In this document: positions 35,877 through 44,396 of the stretch, piece by piece
How positions within the stretch are numbered: position 1 is the stretch's first letter
Layout of the letters: every line of letters begins with the position of its first letter
Assembly (NCBI GenBank): GCA_041398825.1
Contig: JAWKTX010000011.1
Location: 186,001-250,000 of the forward strand
Length of the DNA: 64,000 bases
From: Planctomycetaceae bacterium
GTDB lineage: Bacteria; Planctomycetota; Planctomycetia; Planctomycetales; Planctomycetaceae
Direction: 5' to 3'
The notes under the pieces: generated by a model
The model's input: only the letters and a program-made list of their open reading frames with translations
Databases searched by the model: none
Told to the model about the DNA's origin: nothing
Translations under genes and position numbers: made by a program

Positions 35877-37970
35877 ATGAGTCATCCCAACTCCCGAACA
35901 ACTGAAACGGTGACTGCACAACAATGGATGGTTGCAATCGTTGTCGGTTGCGCGCTCGCCGGTGGCGTCTGGAATACGCTGCTGATGGGAGGCGGGCTTG
36001 TCGGGGGCGACACCTATCCCTATTTCTTTCCTCAGAAACAGATGATGGCCGACGCCTTTCATCGTGGCGAGATACCCCTTTGGCATGATCGAACCGGCCT
36101 TGGATACCCACTGCATGCAGAAAGCCAGGCGGGCATATTCTATCCAACGAATCAGATCCTGTATCGCGTCTTCGATGTTAATCGCGCCTACAGCCTGAGT
36201 GTGATTCTTCACTATGCAGCCGCGTTTACTCTCGCGTGGAGATTCGCTCGCACCCAGACTTTGTCGAATTCGACAGCTCACCTCGCAGCCTTGATTTATG
36301 TCTACGGATGGTTTCCCGCGCGAGTTTCACTGGAATGGAGCATCATAGGCGGAGTCTGGTTTCCGGCAGCACTCTGGATGACGGACCGTTGCCTGCGTCT
36401 GAGAAACCGCCGATCCCTAATCTCACTTGCCGTTGTGCTGGCCATTCATTTACTTGCCGGGCACTTCGCACTTGCATTCGTGACCCAATTGACCTGCTGC
36501 GTTTACGCCCTGATCCGAACAATATCAACCCCAACGCCTCATCCCGGAAAGCGATTGCCCTCAGCTGCAGGATCCGTCGCAGGCGTGGTCACGGCCATCT
36601 TGCTGGCGCTGCTGATTTCCTCAGTACAGCTGCTACCGACAATAGAGCTCAAACGCATGAGCCAGCGCGAAGGAACAAACGAGGCTTTTGATCCGGCCTA
36701 TGGCCATATGCCGCCCCTTTATATGACCCAACTCTTCGCATCGTGGTGGTACTGGCACACGCCTGAAATGGTGTTGAGTCGCGCGATTACGAATAACAGT
36801 CCGCTGAGCATTTCTTCTGCCACAAATCAGGTAGAAGCTCATCTGTATTTCGGGTTAATTCCATTTAGTCTGCTTTTGTGCCTGATTAACCCCGCAATTC
36901 GAGCGAGAGTTCCTCGAAATCAAATACTGACCTGGTGTGCATTACTTTTCTTGTCGCTGATCTACTCCACCGGATGGCTGGTCATTCTGACGAAATATCT
37001 GCCGGGGTTTGGATTCTTCATGGGCCCCGCAAGATACTCAATCGTTGCCGCGCTCGCAGGCGGCATCCTGTCCGCATCGGTGCTCGACACACTGGTCAGG
37101 AGAAGATCACCGGCCGCACGTCTTGCAGTCATCTCCATCATCGGAGCGGTGACGCTGGCTGACGTTTTGAAATCATCAGAAGCACCTGTGCGAGATGCTG
37201 TTCAGATTGAGGATGCCCCGTACAACTCAATTGAACAAAGCTGGATTCGCGATTTCATTGCGTCCAATGGCGAAGCATACGTTCGGCTGCTGGCCCCCGG
37301 GCCGAACGTTGCAAATCTGTTCGGGACAAGCTGCATCCCACAATACCTGGGAATTGGTCCCGCTGATTACTACACCGACGAAAAGACCTATCGCACCCAA
37401 CCTGAATCGGGGACGTCTGCCGTCTTTCCAACCGACGAAGAACTGTCACGTCTCGAACTTCGCGGCGTAACGCATATCCTCACGACAGAATCAATCGCAG
37501 TACCGCACAGCGGCATCGAACTGCTGAACGCCGCGCCAGATGCTTTTCTGAATCGCGTCTGGGGACGAGGAATGGCGCCAGTTTACCTTTACAGGATCCG
37601 CCGCCAACCGAGTCGAATTACGACAGATCCACCTGAATCCTCCGTCGAACACAAGTGGATCAGCAGAACCCCGCAGAAAGCAGTTTTCGAATGCCGGGTT
37701 AATCAGTCATGCAGTGTCCAGTTGCTTGAATTGATGTATCCTGGCTGGAAGGTTTACGTTGACGACATCAAAGCGGAAGCTGACCAACCAAATGGATTTC
37801 GTCGGTCGGTTCGCATTGAACCAGGCACTCACAGGATTGAATGGCGGTTCGAATCAGCATCATTCACCACCGGCTGCCTGTTGAGTACTTTGGGATTGAT
37901 GATCGCCATCGCAATGGGGTACCGGGATCACCAGAACACAGGAGTTTCTCTTGAAAGCCGCATACATTAA
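35877..37970 (+). CDS. Large multi-pass membrane protein, YfhO-like
   Basis: About 697 residues from the ATG at 35877; the frame extends to 35676, overlapping the divergent gene, so the inner start is preferred. The N-terminal motif GGDTYPYFFPQKQMMADAFHRGEIPLWHDRTGLGYPL resembles the GT-C-fold YfhO family, in which an extracellular loop after TM1 carries acidic residues. About eleven membrane segments follow, then a soluble C-terminal domain with PGWKVYVDD. The family adds sugars or other groups to envelope polymers using polyprenyl carriers. Substrate unknown. Confidence 0.75.
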   Translation: MSHPNSRTTETVTAQQWMVAIVVGCALAGGVWNTLLMGGGLVGGDTYPYFFPQKQMMADAFHRGEIPLWHDRTGLGYPLHAESQAGIFYPTNQILYRVFDVNRAYSLSVILHYAAAFTLAWRFARTQTLSNSTAHLAALIYVYGWFPARVSLEWSIIGGVWFPAALWMTDRCLRLRNRRSLISLAVVLAIHLLAGHFALAFVTQLTCCVYALIRTISTPTPHPGKRLPSAAGSVAGVVTAILLALLISSVQLLPTIELKRMSQREGTNEAFDPAYGHMPPLYMTQLFASWWYWHTPEMVLSRAITNNSPLSISSATNQVEAHLYFGLIPFSLLLCLINPAIRARVPRNQILTWCALLFLSLIYSTGWLVILTKYLPGFGFFMGPARYSIVAALAGGILSASVLDTLVRRRSPAARLAVISIIGAVTLADVLKSSEAPVRDAVQIEDAPYNSIEQSWIRDFIASNGEAYVRLLAPGPNVANLFGTSCIPQYLGIGPADYYTDEKTYRTQPESGTSAVFPTDEELSRLELRGVTHILTTESIAVPHSGIELLNAAPDAFLNRVWGRGMAPVYLYRIRRQPSRITTDPPESSVEHKWISRTPQKAVFECRVNQSCSVQLLELMYPGWKVYVDDIKAEADQPNGFRRSVRIEPGTHRIEWRFESASFTTGCLLSTLGLMIAIAMGYRDHQNTGVSLESRIH

Positions 37971-38961
37971 TCAAACTGGACCGGCCTCTGTCATCCGGAT
38001 TGGAGACTTACCAGAACCCCGGATTCAGGCAGGACAGGTATTGGTCCGCGTTGAAAGTGTCTCTGTCAATCCAATCGATATTTACATTCGAAGCGGAGCA
38101 GTCAAAGCAGAATTGCCCGATCCATATATCATCGGATGCGATCTTTGCGGCGTCATCGAAGCCGTCGGCGAAGGGACTTCCCGGTTCAAAGTGGGTGATC
38201 GAGTCTGGGGCAGCAATCAGGGATTATCCGGCCGACAAGGAACATCCGCCGAATTCTGCGCGGTGGAAGAAAAATGGCTGTATCCCCTGCCCACAAATGT
38301 GAATGCAGCCACCGCAGCAGCCGGTGCGCTGGTCGGAATTACTGCACATTTGGGACTGTTTCTTCATGCCGGTTTGACAAGCGGTGAAGTCCTTTTTGTC
38401 AACGGCGGAACCGGGGGAGTCGGATCATCGGTCGTGCAGTTTGCCAAAGCTGCAGGTGCAACGGTAATTACCACCGCGGGTTCCGCTCATAAAGCTGAGG
38501 AGTGTCTGTCCATCGGCGCCGACCACGTGATTCAGTATCAAACAGAGAATGTCGCTGCGCGGCTGGCGGATATCACGCAGACAACGGGACCAATCAACGT
38601 TTGGTTCGAAACACTAAGGAACCCATCGCTGGATCTGGCCGTCTCATGCATGGCCAAAAGAGGACGCATCATTCTGATGGCCGGACGCGATGCCCGACCG
38701 GAATTCCCCGTCGGCCCGTTCTATGTCAAAGACCTGAGAATGATGGGGTTCGCCATGTTTAATGCGTCACCCGAAGAACAGCAACTGGCCGCCATGGAGA
38801 TCAATCAATGGATGTCCGCAGGCAAATTTATTCCGCGAATCAGTCGAATCCTGAGCCTCAGTCGCGCGGCAGACGCGCATGAGTTGCAGGAAGCGAATAC
38901 GCTGCACGGCGCGGGCACGCTCGCTGGCAAAATCGTTCTGAACATTACAGACGAACAATGA
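37951..38961 (+). CDS. Zinc-independent alcohol dehydrogenase / quinone oxidoreductase
   Basis: 336 residues. Translation starts at TTG 37951, supported by CAGGAG 8 bases upstream, and overlaps the previous gene by 20 bases. It is an MDR-type enzyme: GroES-like half (VLVRVESVSVNPIDIYIRSG, GCDLCGVIEAVGEG, FKVGDRVWG) and Rossmann half with LFVNGGTGGVGSSVVQFAKAAGATVI. Structural and catalytic zinc ligands are missing, as in NADPH:quinone reductases and zeta-crystallins. The overlap suggests joint transcription with the membrane protein, but no shared pathway is obvious. Confidence 0.87.
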   Translation: MKAAYINQTGPASVIRIGDLPEPRIQAGQVLVRVESVSVNPIDIYIRSGAVKAELPDPYIIGCDLCGVIEAVGEGTSRFKVGDRVWGSNQGLSGRQGTSAEFCAVEEKWLYPLPTNVNAATAAAGALVGITAHLGLFLHAGLTSGEVLFVNGGTGGVGSSVVQFAKAAGATVITTAGSAHKAEECLSIGADHVIQYQTENVAARLADITQTTGPINVWFETLRNPSLDLAVSCMAKRGRIILMAGRDARPEFPVGPFYVKDLRMMGFAMFNASPEEQQLAAMEINQWMSAGKFIPRISRILSLSRAADAHELQEANTLHGAGTLAGKIVLNITDEQ

Positions 38962-39315
38962 CTCACTCAGCCGGCAAACGCTCTCCACACCCGGTCGTCC
39001 ATTGCGCTGGAAAACCGGAGCATTTCTGACGGATGACTCCCGGAAAACGCCAAAGTCACTGAGATTGTGACGATTGGGAGGACCGGGGTGAATGCGTACG
39101 GCATTCATGCTCAGAGAGTGCCGTCAAAGTCAGCGCAAACCGCGCCGTCTCAATCGGATTCGGGTTGCCACTATGTCGCCGGAATGCCTCAAAAGAACAG
39201 GACGTTGACACGTTTTCGAAGCACAGGTAGAGTCGATGCACAGCCGTTTCAGTTGTGTGCCAGACTGAATGAATGGTGGCTGAAACTGAAGTGCAGACAA
39301 AGTGTGAACGGAACC
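38962..39315. other. Intergenic region upstream of the amidase
   Basis: 354 bases. The amidase frame runs back to 39067 but that part lacks family character. I see no clear promoter, terminator or repeat. Confidence 0.4.
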
Positions 39316-39960
39316 ATGACAACCAAAAATCAGGGCGTCGCAATCCCTTCATATTCTATCTGCCCTGAGGGTTTCATTCACAGCCGCAGTTGGACGGCCC
39401 TCAAATGGACGGCCGTACTTCTGCTCACGACGCTGGCCGGAATTCAGGCTGTGTCCGCTTCAGACGGTGGGACGGAAGCGGACTGGAAACCATCTGTTAG
39501 CTCGGCCCAATGGAATTACATTGTCATTCATCATTCTGCAACGACGTCAGGTTCAGTGGAGTCCATTCATGAAAACCACCGACGCCGCAGGGACGCGATG
39601 GGAAACCCATGGCTCGGCATCGGGTACCACTTTGTCATCGGAAACGGAAATGGAATGCCGGATGGCCACATCGCTCCCACGTTTCGCTGGCAGGAACAGA
39701 TACACGGAGCCCATTCGGGAAATGCAGAATTCAACATGCGTGGAATCGGAATTTGCCTGATTGGTCACTTTGAGGAAAACCAGCCAACCGCTCTGCAGCT
39801 TTCGTCAGCAAAGCGGCTGATTAAGACATTGAGTATCCGCTACAACATCGGCGGATCACAGATCGTTGGACACTCCGCAGTCCGAGCAACCTCCTGTCCG
39901 GGGAAACTATTTCCGATGCAGGAAATGCGAGAATCTGCGGCCAGGAAGAATCACGGATGA
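39316..39960 (+). CDS. Exported N-acetylmuramoyl-L-alanine amidase (PGRP/Amidase_2 type)
   Basis: About 214 residues from the ATG at 39316. A signal segment (TALKWTAVLLLTTLAGIQAVSA) is followed by the domain: NYIVIHHSATTSGS, GIGYHFVIGNGNGMPDGHI, QIHGAHSGNAEFNMRGIGICLIGHFE, ATSCPGKLFP. Putative zinc ligands are His in IHHS, His in GAHS or nearby, and Cys in TSCPG. Such enzymes cleave the bond between MurNAc and L-Ala in peptidoglycan. Peptidoglycan remodelling fits planctomycetes, which do have a thin wall. Confidence 0.87.
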   Translation: MTTKNQGVAIPSYSICPEGFIHSRSWTALKWTAVLLLTTLAGIQAVSASDGGTEADWKPSVSSAQWNYIVIHHSATTSGSVESIHENHRRRRDAMGNPWLGIGYHFVIGNGNGMPDGHIAPTFRWQEQIHGAHSGNAEFNMRGIGICLIGHFEENQPTALQLSSAKRLIKTLSIRYNIGGSQIVGHSAVRATSCPGKLFPMQEMRESAARKNHG

Positions 39961-40108
39961 TGGAGTCTGACTCCAGGATTGTTTTGGAAAAATCGTTTCG
40001 TTCCTCCCCTCACAGAACGCCGTCGTTTGAATTCTGAACCGGATTATCCGGGCGAACCTGCCAGCGTTCCTGAACTCGCAAACCGTCAATTCACGGAAGT
40101 CACAAGTT

Positions 40109-40915
40109 ATGTTTAATCGCGTCCGCAGCTTCTCACACGCAACCACGGATTCGTCGTTGTATGGTCCCGAGTTTGACGCCGCGCAGCTACCAGTTGAATT
40201 GCGCGAGATGTACGAGAACTGGGCGCAGTCAGAAGATGCCGGCGCGTTTATGAATGACGCTGTGGCAGAATCGGACTGGCCAATCACAATCTTCGTTCCC
40301 CAGCGTTATGAAGAATGTTACGCCTACCCATTGATCATCTGGCTCCACAGCGACGATACAGACGAAGATCAGCTTGAAGACGTCATGGAAGCCATCAGCC
40401 CGCAGAATTACGTCGGCTTGTCACTGCGTGGAAATCATTTCGAACGGCGAACCGGTGGTTATCGCTGGAATATGGAATCAGCCCATTTTGGAAATGTGCC
40501 ACTTCCTGAACTGCTGCATGTCACGACGTGTCGAATGCGAAAGGCATTTCATATCCACAGCGAACGAATCTTTCTGGCAGGCTCCGGCAGTGGTGCTGAT
40601 GCCGCGCTTCAATTGCTGGTGCACAAGTCCGAATGGTTTGCGGGAGCGATCCTTCTGGACCCTATCGGAAAGCCGGATTCAATTCGCGGCGAACGATTGA
40701 CCGGGATTTGCAGCAAGGCCATCCTTCAAACACAGTCCCGCGCAGCGAACCCGGAACAACTTGCAAGGAACCTCGAGGCTGTTCGGTTGCTCCGATCCGC
40801 GGGCGCTCGTGTCAAAGTCGAACTGACCGATACTGCCATCGACCCAACGGGCGACAATATGCGGTTCCTGGACCACTGGATCATGAATCAATTGAACGGA
40901 ACTGCGCTGGTCTGA
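40109..40915 (+). CDS. Alpha/beta-hydrolase (esterase-like)
   Basis: 268 residues, without a signal peptide. The fold shows an oxyanion region YPLIIWLHSDDTDEDQ, nucleophile elbow AGSGSGADAAL (Ser in GxSxG) and AILLDPIGKPD. The C-terminal acid and His are not clear; DTAIDPTGDN and FLDHWI are candidates. It resembles predicted phospholipase/carboxylesterase-type esterases found in planctomycetes. Substrate not predicted. Confidence 0.7.
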   Translation: MFNRVRSFSHATTDSSLYGPEFDAAQLPVELREMYENWAQSEDAGAFMNDAVAESDWPITIFVPQRYEECYAYPLIIWLHSDDTDEDQLEDVMEAISPQNYVGLSLRGNHFERRTGGYRWNMESAHFGNVPLPELLHVTTCRMRKAFHIHSERIFLAGSGSGADAALQLLVHKSEWFAGAILLDPIGKPDSIRGERLTGICSKAILQTQSRAANPEQLARNLEAVRLLRSAGARVKVELTDTAIDPTGDNMRFLDHWIMNQLNGTALV

Positions 40916-40942
40916 ACACTCGCAGCATTTCGCAGGAGACAG

Positions 40943-40975
40943 CGGGGACGTGACAATGTCGCGTCCCCGTTTCGT
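40943..40975 (+). terminator. Likely terminator between convergent genes
   Basis: An 8-bp GC stem (40943-40950 with 40962-40969) with an 11-base loop is followed by TTTCGTT. It lies 28 bases after the esterase stop and could also serve the convergent spoVG gene. Confidence 0.65.
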
Positions 40976-41022
40976 TCCATTCAGGTTTGGTTCCATTCAG
41001 CATCGCACCATCGTGCGGAGAC

Positions 41023-41475
41023 TCAATTTACCTTTGAGTTTTGATGGGCACCGCGGACGGAATCATCAAAATCATCGTAGCGACAAACATAGCCTGGCCT
41101 GGCCGCCAGTTCTCTTTCTTCTTCGAAGGCGGCCAGCACTGCTGTTTCAATTCGATCGCGGCATTGAGCGTTGATCGGATGGGCGATGTCAGCAAAAAGA
41201 CGAGGCTTTGCGCCGTCCTGCCTGTGGTGACTTGTTTCGGGGAGGCGCGTCCCACAGTGGGAACAATGACGTGCCTTCACGTCGTTCTTTGCTGAACAAC
41301 GGTTACATTTCTCCATCAACTTCCGGCTTGGCATCGCCACAAAATGCCCGCGCTGCCCCTCAATGATTTTGAGGTCGCGAACCACGAATTCTGAGTCGAA
41401 GGTCACGGAGCAGAATGCACGCAAACGATCGTCGAGATCAGTGACCAGCTTTATGCGTACCTCAGTAATTTCCAC
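41023..41475 (-). CDS. spoVG: SpoVG family protein with an inserted zinc ribbon
   Basis: 150 residues. The start is GTG at 41475, with AGGGGAT upstream on the minus strand. The SpoVG core is plain: MEITEVRIKLV, RLRAFCSVTFDSEFVVRDLKIIEG, HFVAMPSRK, then DIAHPINAQCRDRIETAVLAAFE. Between AMPSRK and DIAHPIN sits an inserted zinc ribbon with Cys57, Cys60, Cys71 and Cys74. SpoVG proteins of Gram-positives bind nucleic acid and affect septation and gene expression. The insertion should alter the nucleic-acid-binding face; that is inference. A 30-residue Asp/Arg-rich tail ends the protein. Confidence 0.88.
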   Translation of the reverse strand: MEITEVRIKLVTDLDDRLRAFCSVTFDSEFVVRDLKIIEGQRGHFVAMPSRKLMEKCNRCSAKNDVKARHCSHCGTRLPETSHHRQDGAKPRLFADIAHPINAQCRDRIETAVLAAFEEERELAARPGYVCRYDDFDDSVRGAHQNSKVN

Positions 41476-41973
41476 TTCAATCCCCTACCTGCACTGCAAC
41501 AACGACTCTTACGTGTAACCAGCCTCAGTGAACCATTACACATGATCGACCAATACAGCCTGAATTTGAGGTGCTTTCCATTGGAAAACTCGCCCCTCAC
41601 ACCAGGCACATCCCAAACACCGTAATGGCCCACTTAAACATCCGCCAAAGCCACGACGGTTTCGATGAGGCTCATCACCCCAACTCCGAAATCCCGAGAG
41701 CATCGCAGTTTCTACAACATCTCCCACTCTTTCGAATGTTGATAATGCGTAAGGGCGGGAAATCCCCACCATGTTAGCCAATCACATCTCAATTCTGCGA
41801 CTTGACTTTGTTGCATTGCCATCACCTTCCTGGAAGCAACAACAATACCCATCTCTGGAATGGGCGACTTCGCACACTATCAATTCTTTCACAGACATGA
41901 TTCTGATGATATTCCGCAGTATAATCCCCGTCTAATCTCGATCACCAGCTTCAAAATTCAGGTCTCGAACTCC
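41476..41973. other. Intergenic region between spoVG and the DUF2760 gene
   Basis: 498 bases between divergent genes, low in coding character and AT-richer than the surroundings. Apart from a TATAAT-like -10 near its right end I see no repeat, RNA gene or credible small gene. Confidence 0.45.
41920..41925 (+). promoter_or_regulatory. Candidate -10 box (TATAAT) for the DUF2760-Hsp70 operon
   Basis: A perfect TATAAT at 41920-41925, 49 bases before the chosen ATG. The sequence 17 bases upstream (ATGATT) is a poor -35. This is a weak prediction, given only because of the match and position. Confidence 0.35.
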
Positions 41974-42507
41974 ATGGGTAGATTCTCACTTGCATGGCGC
42001 ATCCTTACAAATGCGGCCTTTTCTGATAACGTAACACAGCTGCTCTCAGCAGCTCCGACAACGAAACCGACCGCTGAAATACCAGAAAAACCAGCGATTC
42101 CGGTGCCTCCGAAACCCGCTCGCAGTGAAGCAATCTCGCTTTTGGCTGCGTTACAGCGAGAAGGCCGATTCCTGGATTTCCTGCAGGAACCACTCGAACA
42201 GTATACTGACGCGCAGGTAGGCGCAGCTGTTCGTGACATTCATCGAGACTGCAAGGCAGTTCTCGAACGTCAGTTCGCTCTGCGACCAGTTGTTCAGGAA
42301 AATGAGGGTGAAAAAGTTGATCTCGGAGCAAACCCTGATCCCGGTATGTACAAATTGAGTGGATCCATCAGCGAACAGGGTGTGACAAGAGGAACGCTTG
42401 TCCATCATGGTTGGGTTGCCACAAGATGTGAAGTGCCCGTCTGGAATGGCTCTCCGGAAACATCCAGCATTGTTGCCCCCGCCGAAATCGAACTCGATCG
42501 CGTCTAA
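41974..42507 (+). CDS. DUF2760 family protein
   Basis: About 177 residues from the ATG at 41974 (MGRFSLAWRILTNAAFSDNV); the frame extends to 41860. A Pro-rich linker is followed by a compact domain: ALQREGRFLDFLQEPLEQYTDAQVGAAVRDIHRDCKAVLERQF, PDPGMYKLSG, GTLVHHGWVATRCEVPVW. This is the DUF2760 pattern, a family seen beside Hsp70-like genes. It starts a four-gene row with two Hsp70-like proteins. Function unknown; a co-chaperone role is a guess from context. Confidence 0.8.
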   Translation: MGRFSLAWRILTNAAFSDNVTQLLSAAPTTKPTAEIPEKPAIPVPPKPARSEAISLLAALQREGRFLDFLQEPLEQYTDAQVGAAVRDIHRDCKAVLERQFALRPVVQENEGEKVDLGANPDPGMYKLSGSISEQGVTRGTLVHHGWVATRCEVPVWNGSPETSSIVAPAEIELDRV

Positions 42508-42547
42508 CTGTCTATGGCTGTCAAGTCAGCAGAAACCCGGCCTTCAA

Positions 42548-44383
42548 ATGACCAGTGAATTTGCAATTGGAATTGACCTTGGAACCACGAATTGTGTGCT
42601 CGCCTATACACCTCTGGATTCAGAGGACTCCGGCACTCGTTTGCTTCCGTTTCCGCAAGTGACAGCACCGCAAACGACTGAAGCGAGGACGTCGTTGCCT
42701 TCGTTTCTTTATCTCGCGACACAGCCAGAAGCGGAACACAAGGCATTTTCGTTGCCATGGTCTGACTCCTCGACCTTCGCAGTGGGAGCGGTTGCCAGGG
42801 ATCTATCGGCGCAGTTTCCTGATCGCACCGTAGCGGCAGCAAAGTCGTGGCTATGCCACAGCAAGGTAGACCGGCATCAGGCGTTGCTTCCGTGGAACGC
42901 ACCTGCTGACGTTCCCAAAATCTCACCGGTGGTGGCTGCCCAGCGTTATCTCGAACATATTGTCTCGTCCTGGAACCAGCAGTTTCCCGGGCAACGGCTG
43001 GCAGCCCAGAAGGTTGTCCTGACTGTTCCGGCATCTTTCGATGCCAGTGCAAGAGAATTAACTCGCGAAGCAGCCGTCGCGGCCGGGCTCCCTAAAGACC
43101 TGGTTCTGCTCGAAGAACCACAGGCAGCCATGTACGCATGGCTGAATTCTGTTGGGGACAAGTGGAGGAAGCAGGTTTCTCTGGGAGACCGTATCCTTGT
43201 CTGCGATATCGGTGGAGGCACAACGGACCTGACACTGGTTGAAGTAGCGGAAGAAGAAGGGGATCTTCAGCTCAGGAGGATTGCCGTCGGGAGCCACCTG
43301 CTTGTTGGTGGCGACAACATGGATCTCGCACTTGCGTTCCGGGTCGCAGCATTGTTTGCCGAGAAGGGAGTCAACCTTGACCCATGGCAGTCCATTTCAC
43401 TCTGGCACTCATGCCGAAATGCCAAGGAAGCACTTCTTGCATCAGATGGCCCGGAGACCCACACGATATCGATTCCCGGGCGAAGCAGCCGACTCATCGG
43501 GGGCCTGGTTTCTGTTGAGGTCTCTCGAAAAGAAGCAGCAGAACTGCTGCTGGCCGGCTTTTTTCCGTCGTGCCAGATGACGGATAAGCCTGTCCGACAA
43601 CGGACATCAGGATTCCAGGAGATCGGACTGCCTTACGAATCAGACACGGCCGTCACGCGCCACATGGCTGCGTTTCTGCAACAACACTGTGCTGACAGTC
43701 CCGTCACGCACATCATCTTCAACGGTGGCGTTTTCAAGTCAGAACAACTTCGATCCGCGATCGTTAATCAACTGCATTCCTGGTTTCCCAAACGACCGCC
43801 GCACGTCATTGAAGGATCAGAGGACCTTGACAACGCAGTCAGTCGTGGAGCCTGTTTTTTTGGGTGGAGCCGGGCGAACGGTGGTATTCGAATCCGCGGT
43901 GGGACGGCTCGCTCCTACTACGTTGGTATTGAGACGGCAGGACTCGCGATCCCCGGAGCACCACGACCGCTGAAAGCCCTCTGCGTCGTCCCCCACGGAA
44001 TGGAAGAGGGAACGGAAATTGATGTTCCATCGGGGGCCATTGGATTGATCGTGGGCGAACCAGCTCGGTTCCGTTTTTTCAGTTCGGCCACCCGATGTGC
44101 GGATGCACCGGGCAATCAGCTGGATCGATGGAACGCGGATGAAATGACAGAGACCGACTCCATGGAAGCTACCCTGCCAGCCGACCCGGATTCGCCGGAT
44201 GAGTATATCCCCGTCCGTTTTCAGTCGAGGATTACCGAACTGGGTATCCTTGAACTCTGGTGCGTGAATGACGAAACAGGCCGGCAATGGAAACTGGAAT
44301 TCAGCGTGCGAGACGACGCAGAATCCACTACGGCCTCATCCGGTGAACTCACGGAAGTATCTCGATCATCCAACGGTTCGTGA
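42548..44383 (+). CDS. Hsp70-family protein with reduced C-terminus
   Basis: 611 residues from the ATG at 42548 (MTSEFAIGIDLGTTNCVLAY); the longer frame from 42398 overlaps DUF2760. ATPase motifs are phosphate-1 (GIDLGTTN), VVLTVPASFD, EEPQAAMYAW, phosphate-2 CDIGGGTTDLTL, GGDNMDLAL and FNGGVFKSEQL. It is divergent from DnaK. The substrate-binding part is short, about 120 residues of beta character ending in LELWCVNDETGRQWKLEF, with no helical lid apparent. It is probably a specialised Hsp70 acting with the next gene. Confidence 0.88.
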   Translation: MTSEFAIGIDLGTTNCVLAYTPLDSEDSGTRLLPFPQVTAPQTTEARTSLPSFLYLATQPEAEHKAFSLPWSDSSTFAVGAVARDLSAQFPDRTVAAAKSWLCHSKVDRHQALLPWNAPADVPKISPVVAAQRYLEHIVSSWNQQFPGQRLAAQKVVLTVPASFDASARELTREAAVAAGLPKDLVLLEEPQAAMYAWLNSVGDKWRKQVSLGDRILVCDIGGGTTDLTLVEVAEEEGDLQLRRIAVGSHLLVGGDNMDLALAFRVAALFAEKGVNLDPWQSISLWHSCRNAKEALLASDGPETHTISIPGRSSRLIGGLVSVEVSRKEAAELLLAGFFPSCQMTDKPVRQRTSGFQEIGLPYESDTAVTRHMAAFLQQHCADSPVTHIIFNGGVFKSEQLRSAIVNQLHSWFPKRPPHVIEGSEDLDNAVSRGACFFGWSRANGGIRIRGGTARSYYVGIETAGLAIPGAPRPLKALCVVPHGMEEGTEIDVPSGAIGLIVGEPARFRFFSSATRCADAPGNQLDRWNADEMTETDSMEATLPADPDSPDEYIPVRFQSRITELGILELWCVNDETGRQWKLEFSVRDDAESTTASSGELTEVSRSSNGS

Positions 44384-44396
44384 GGGCGCAGGCACG

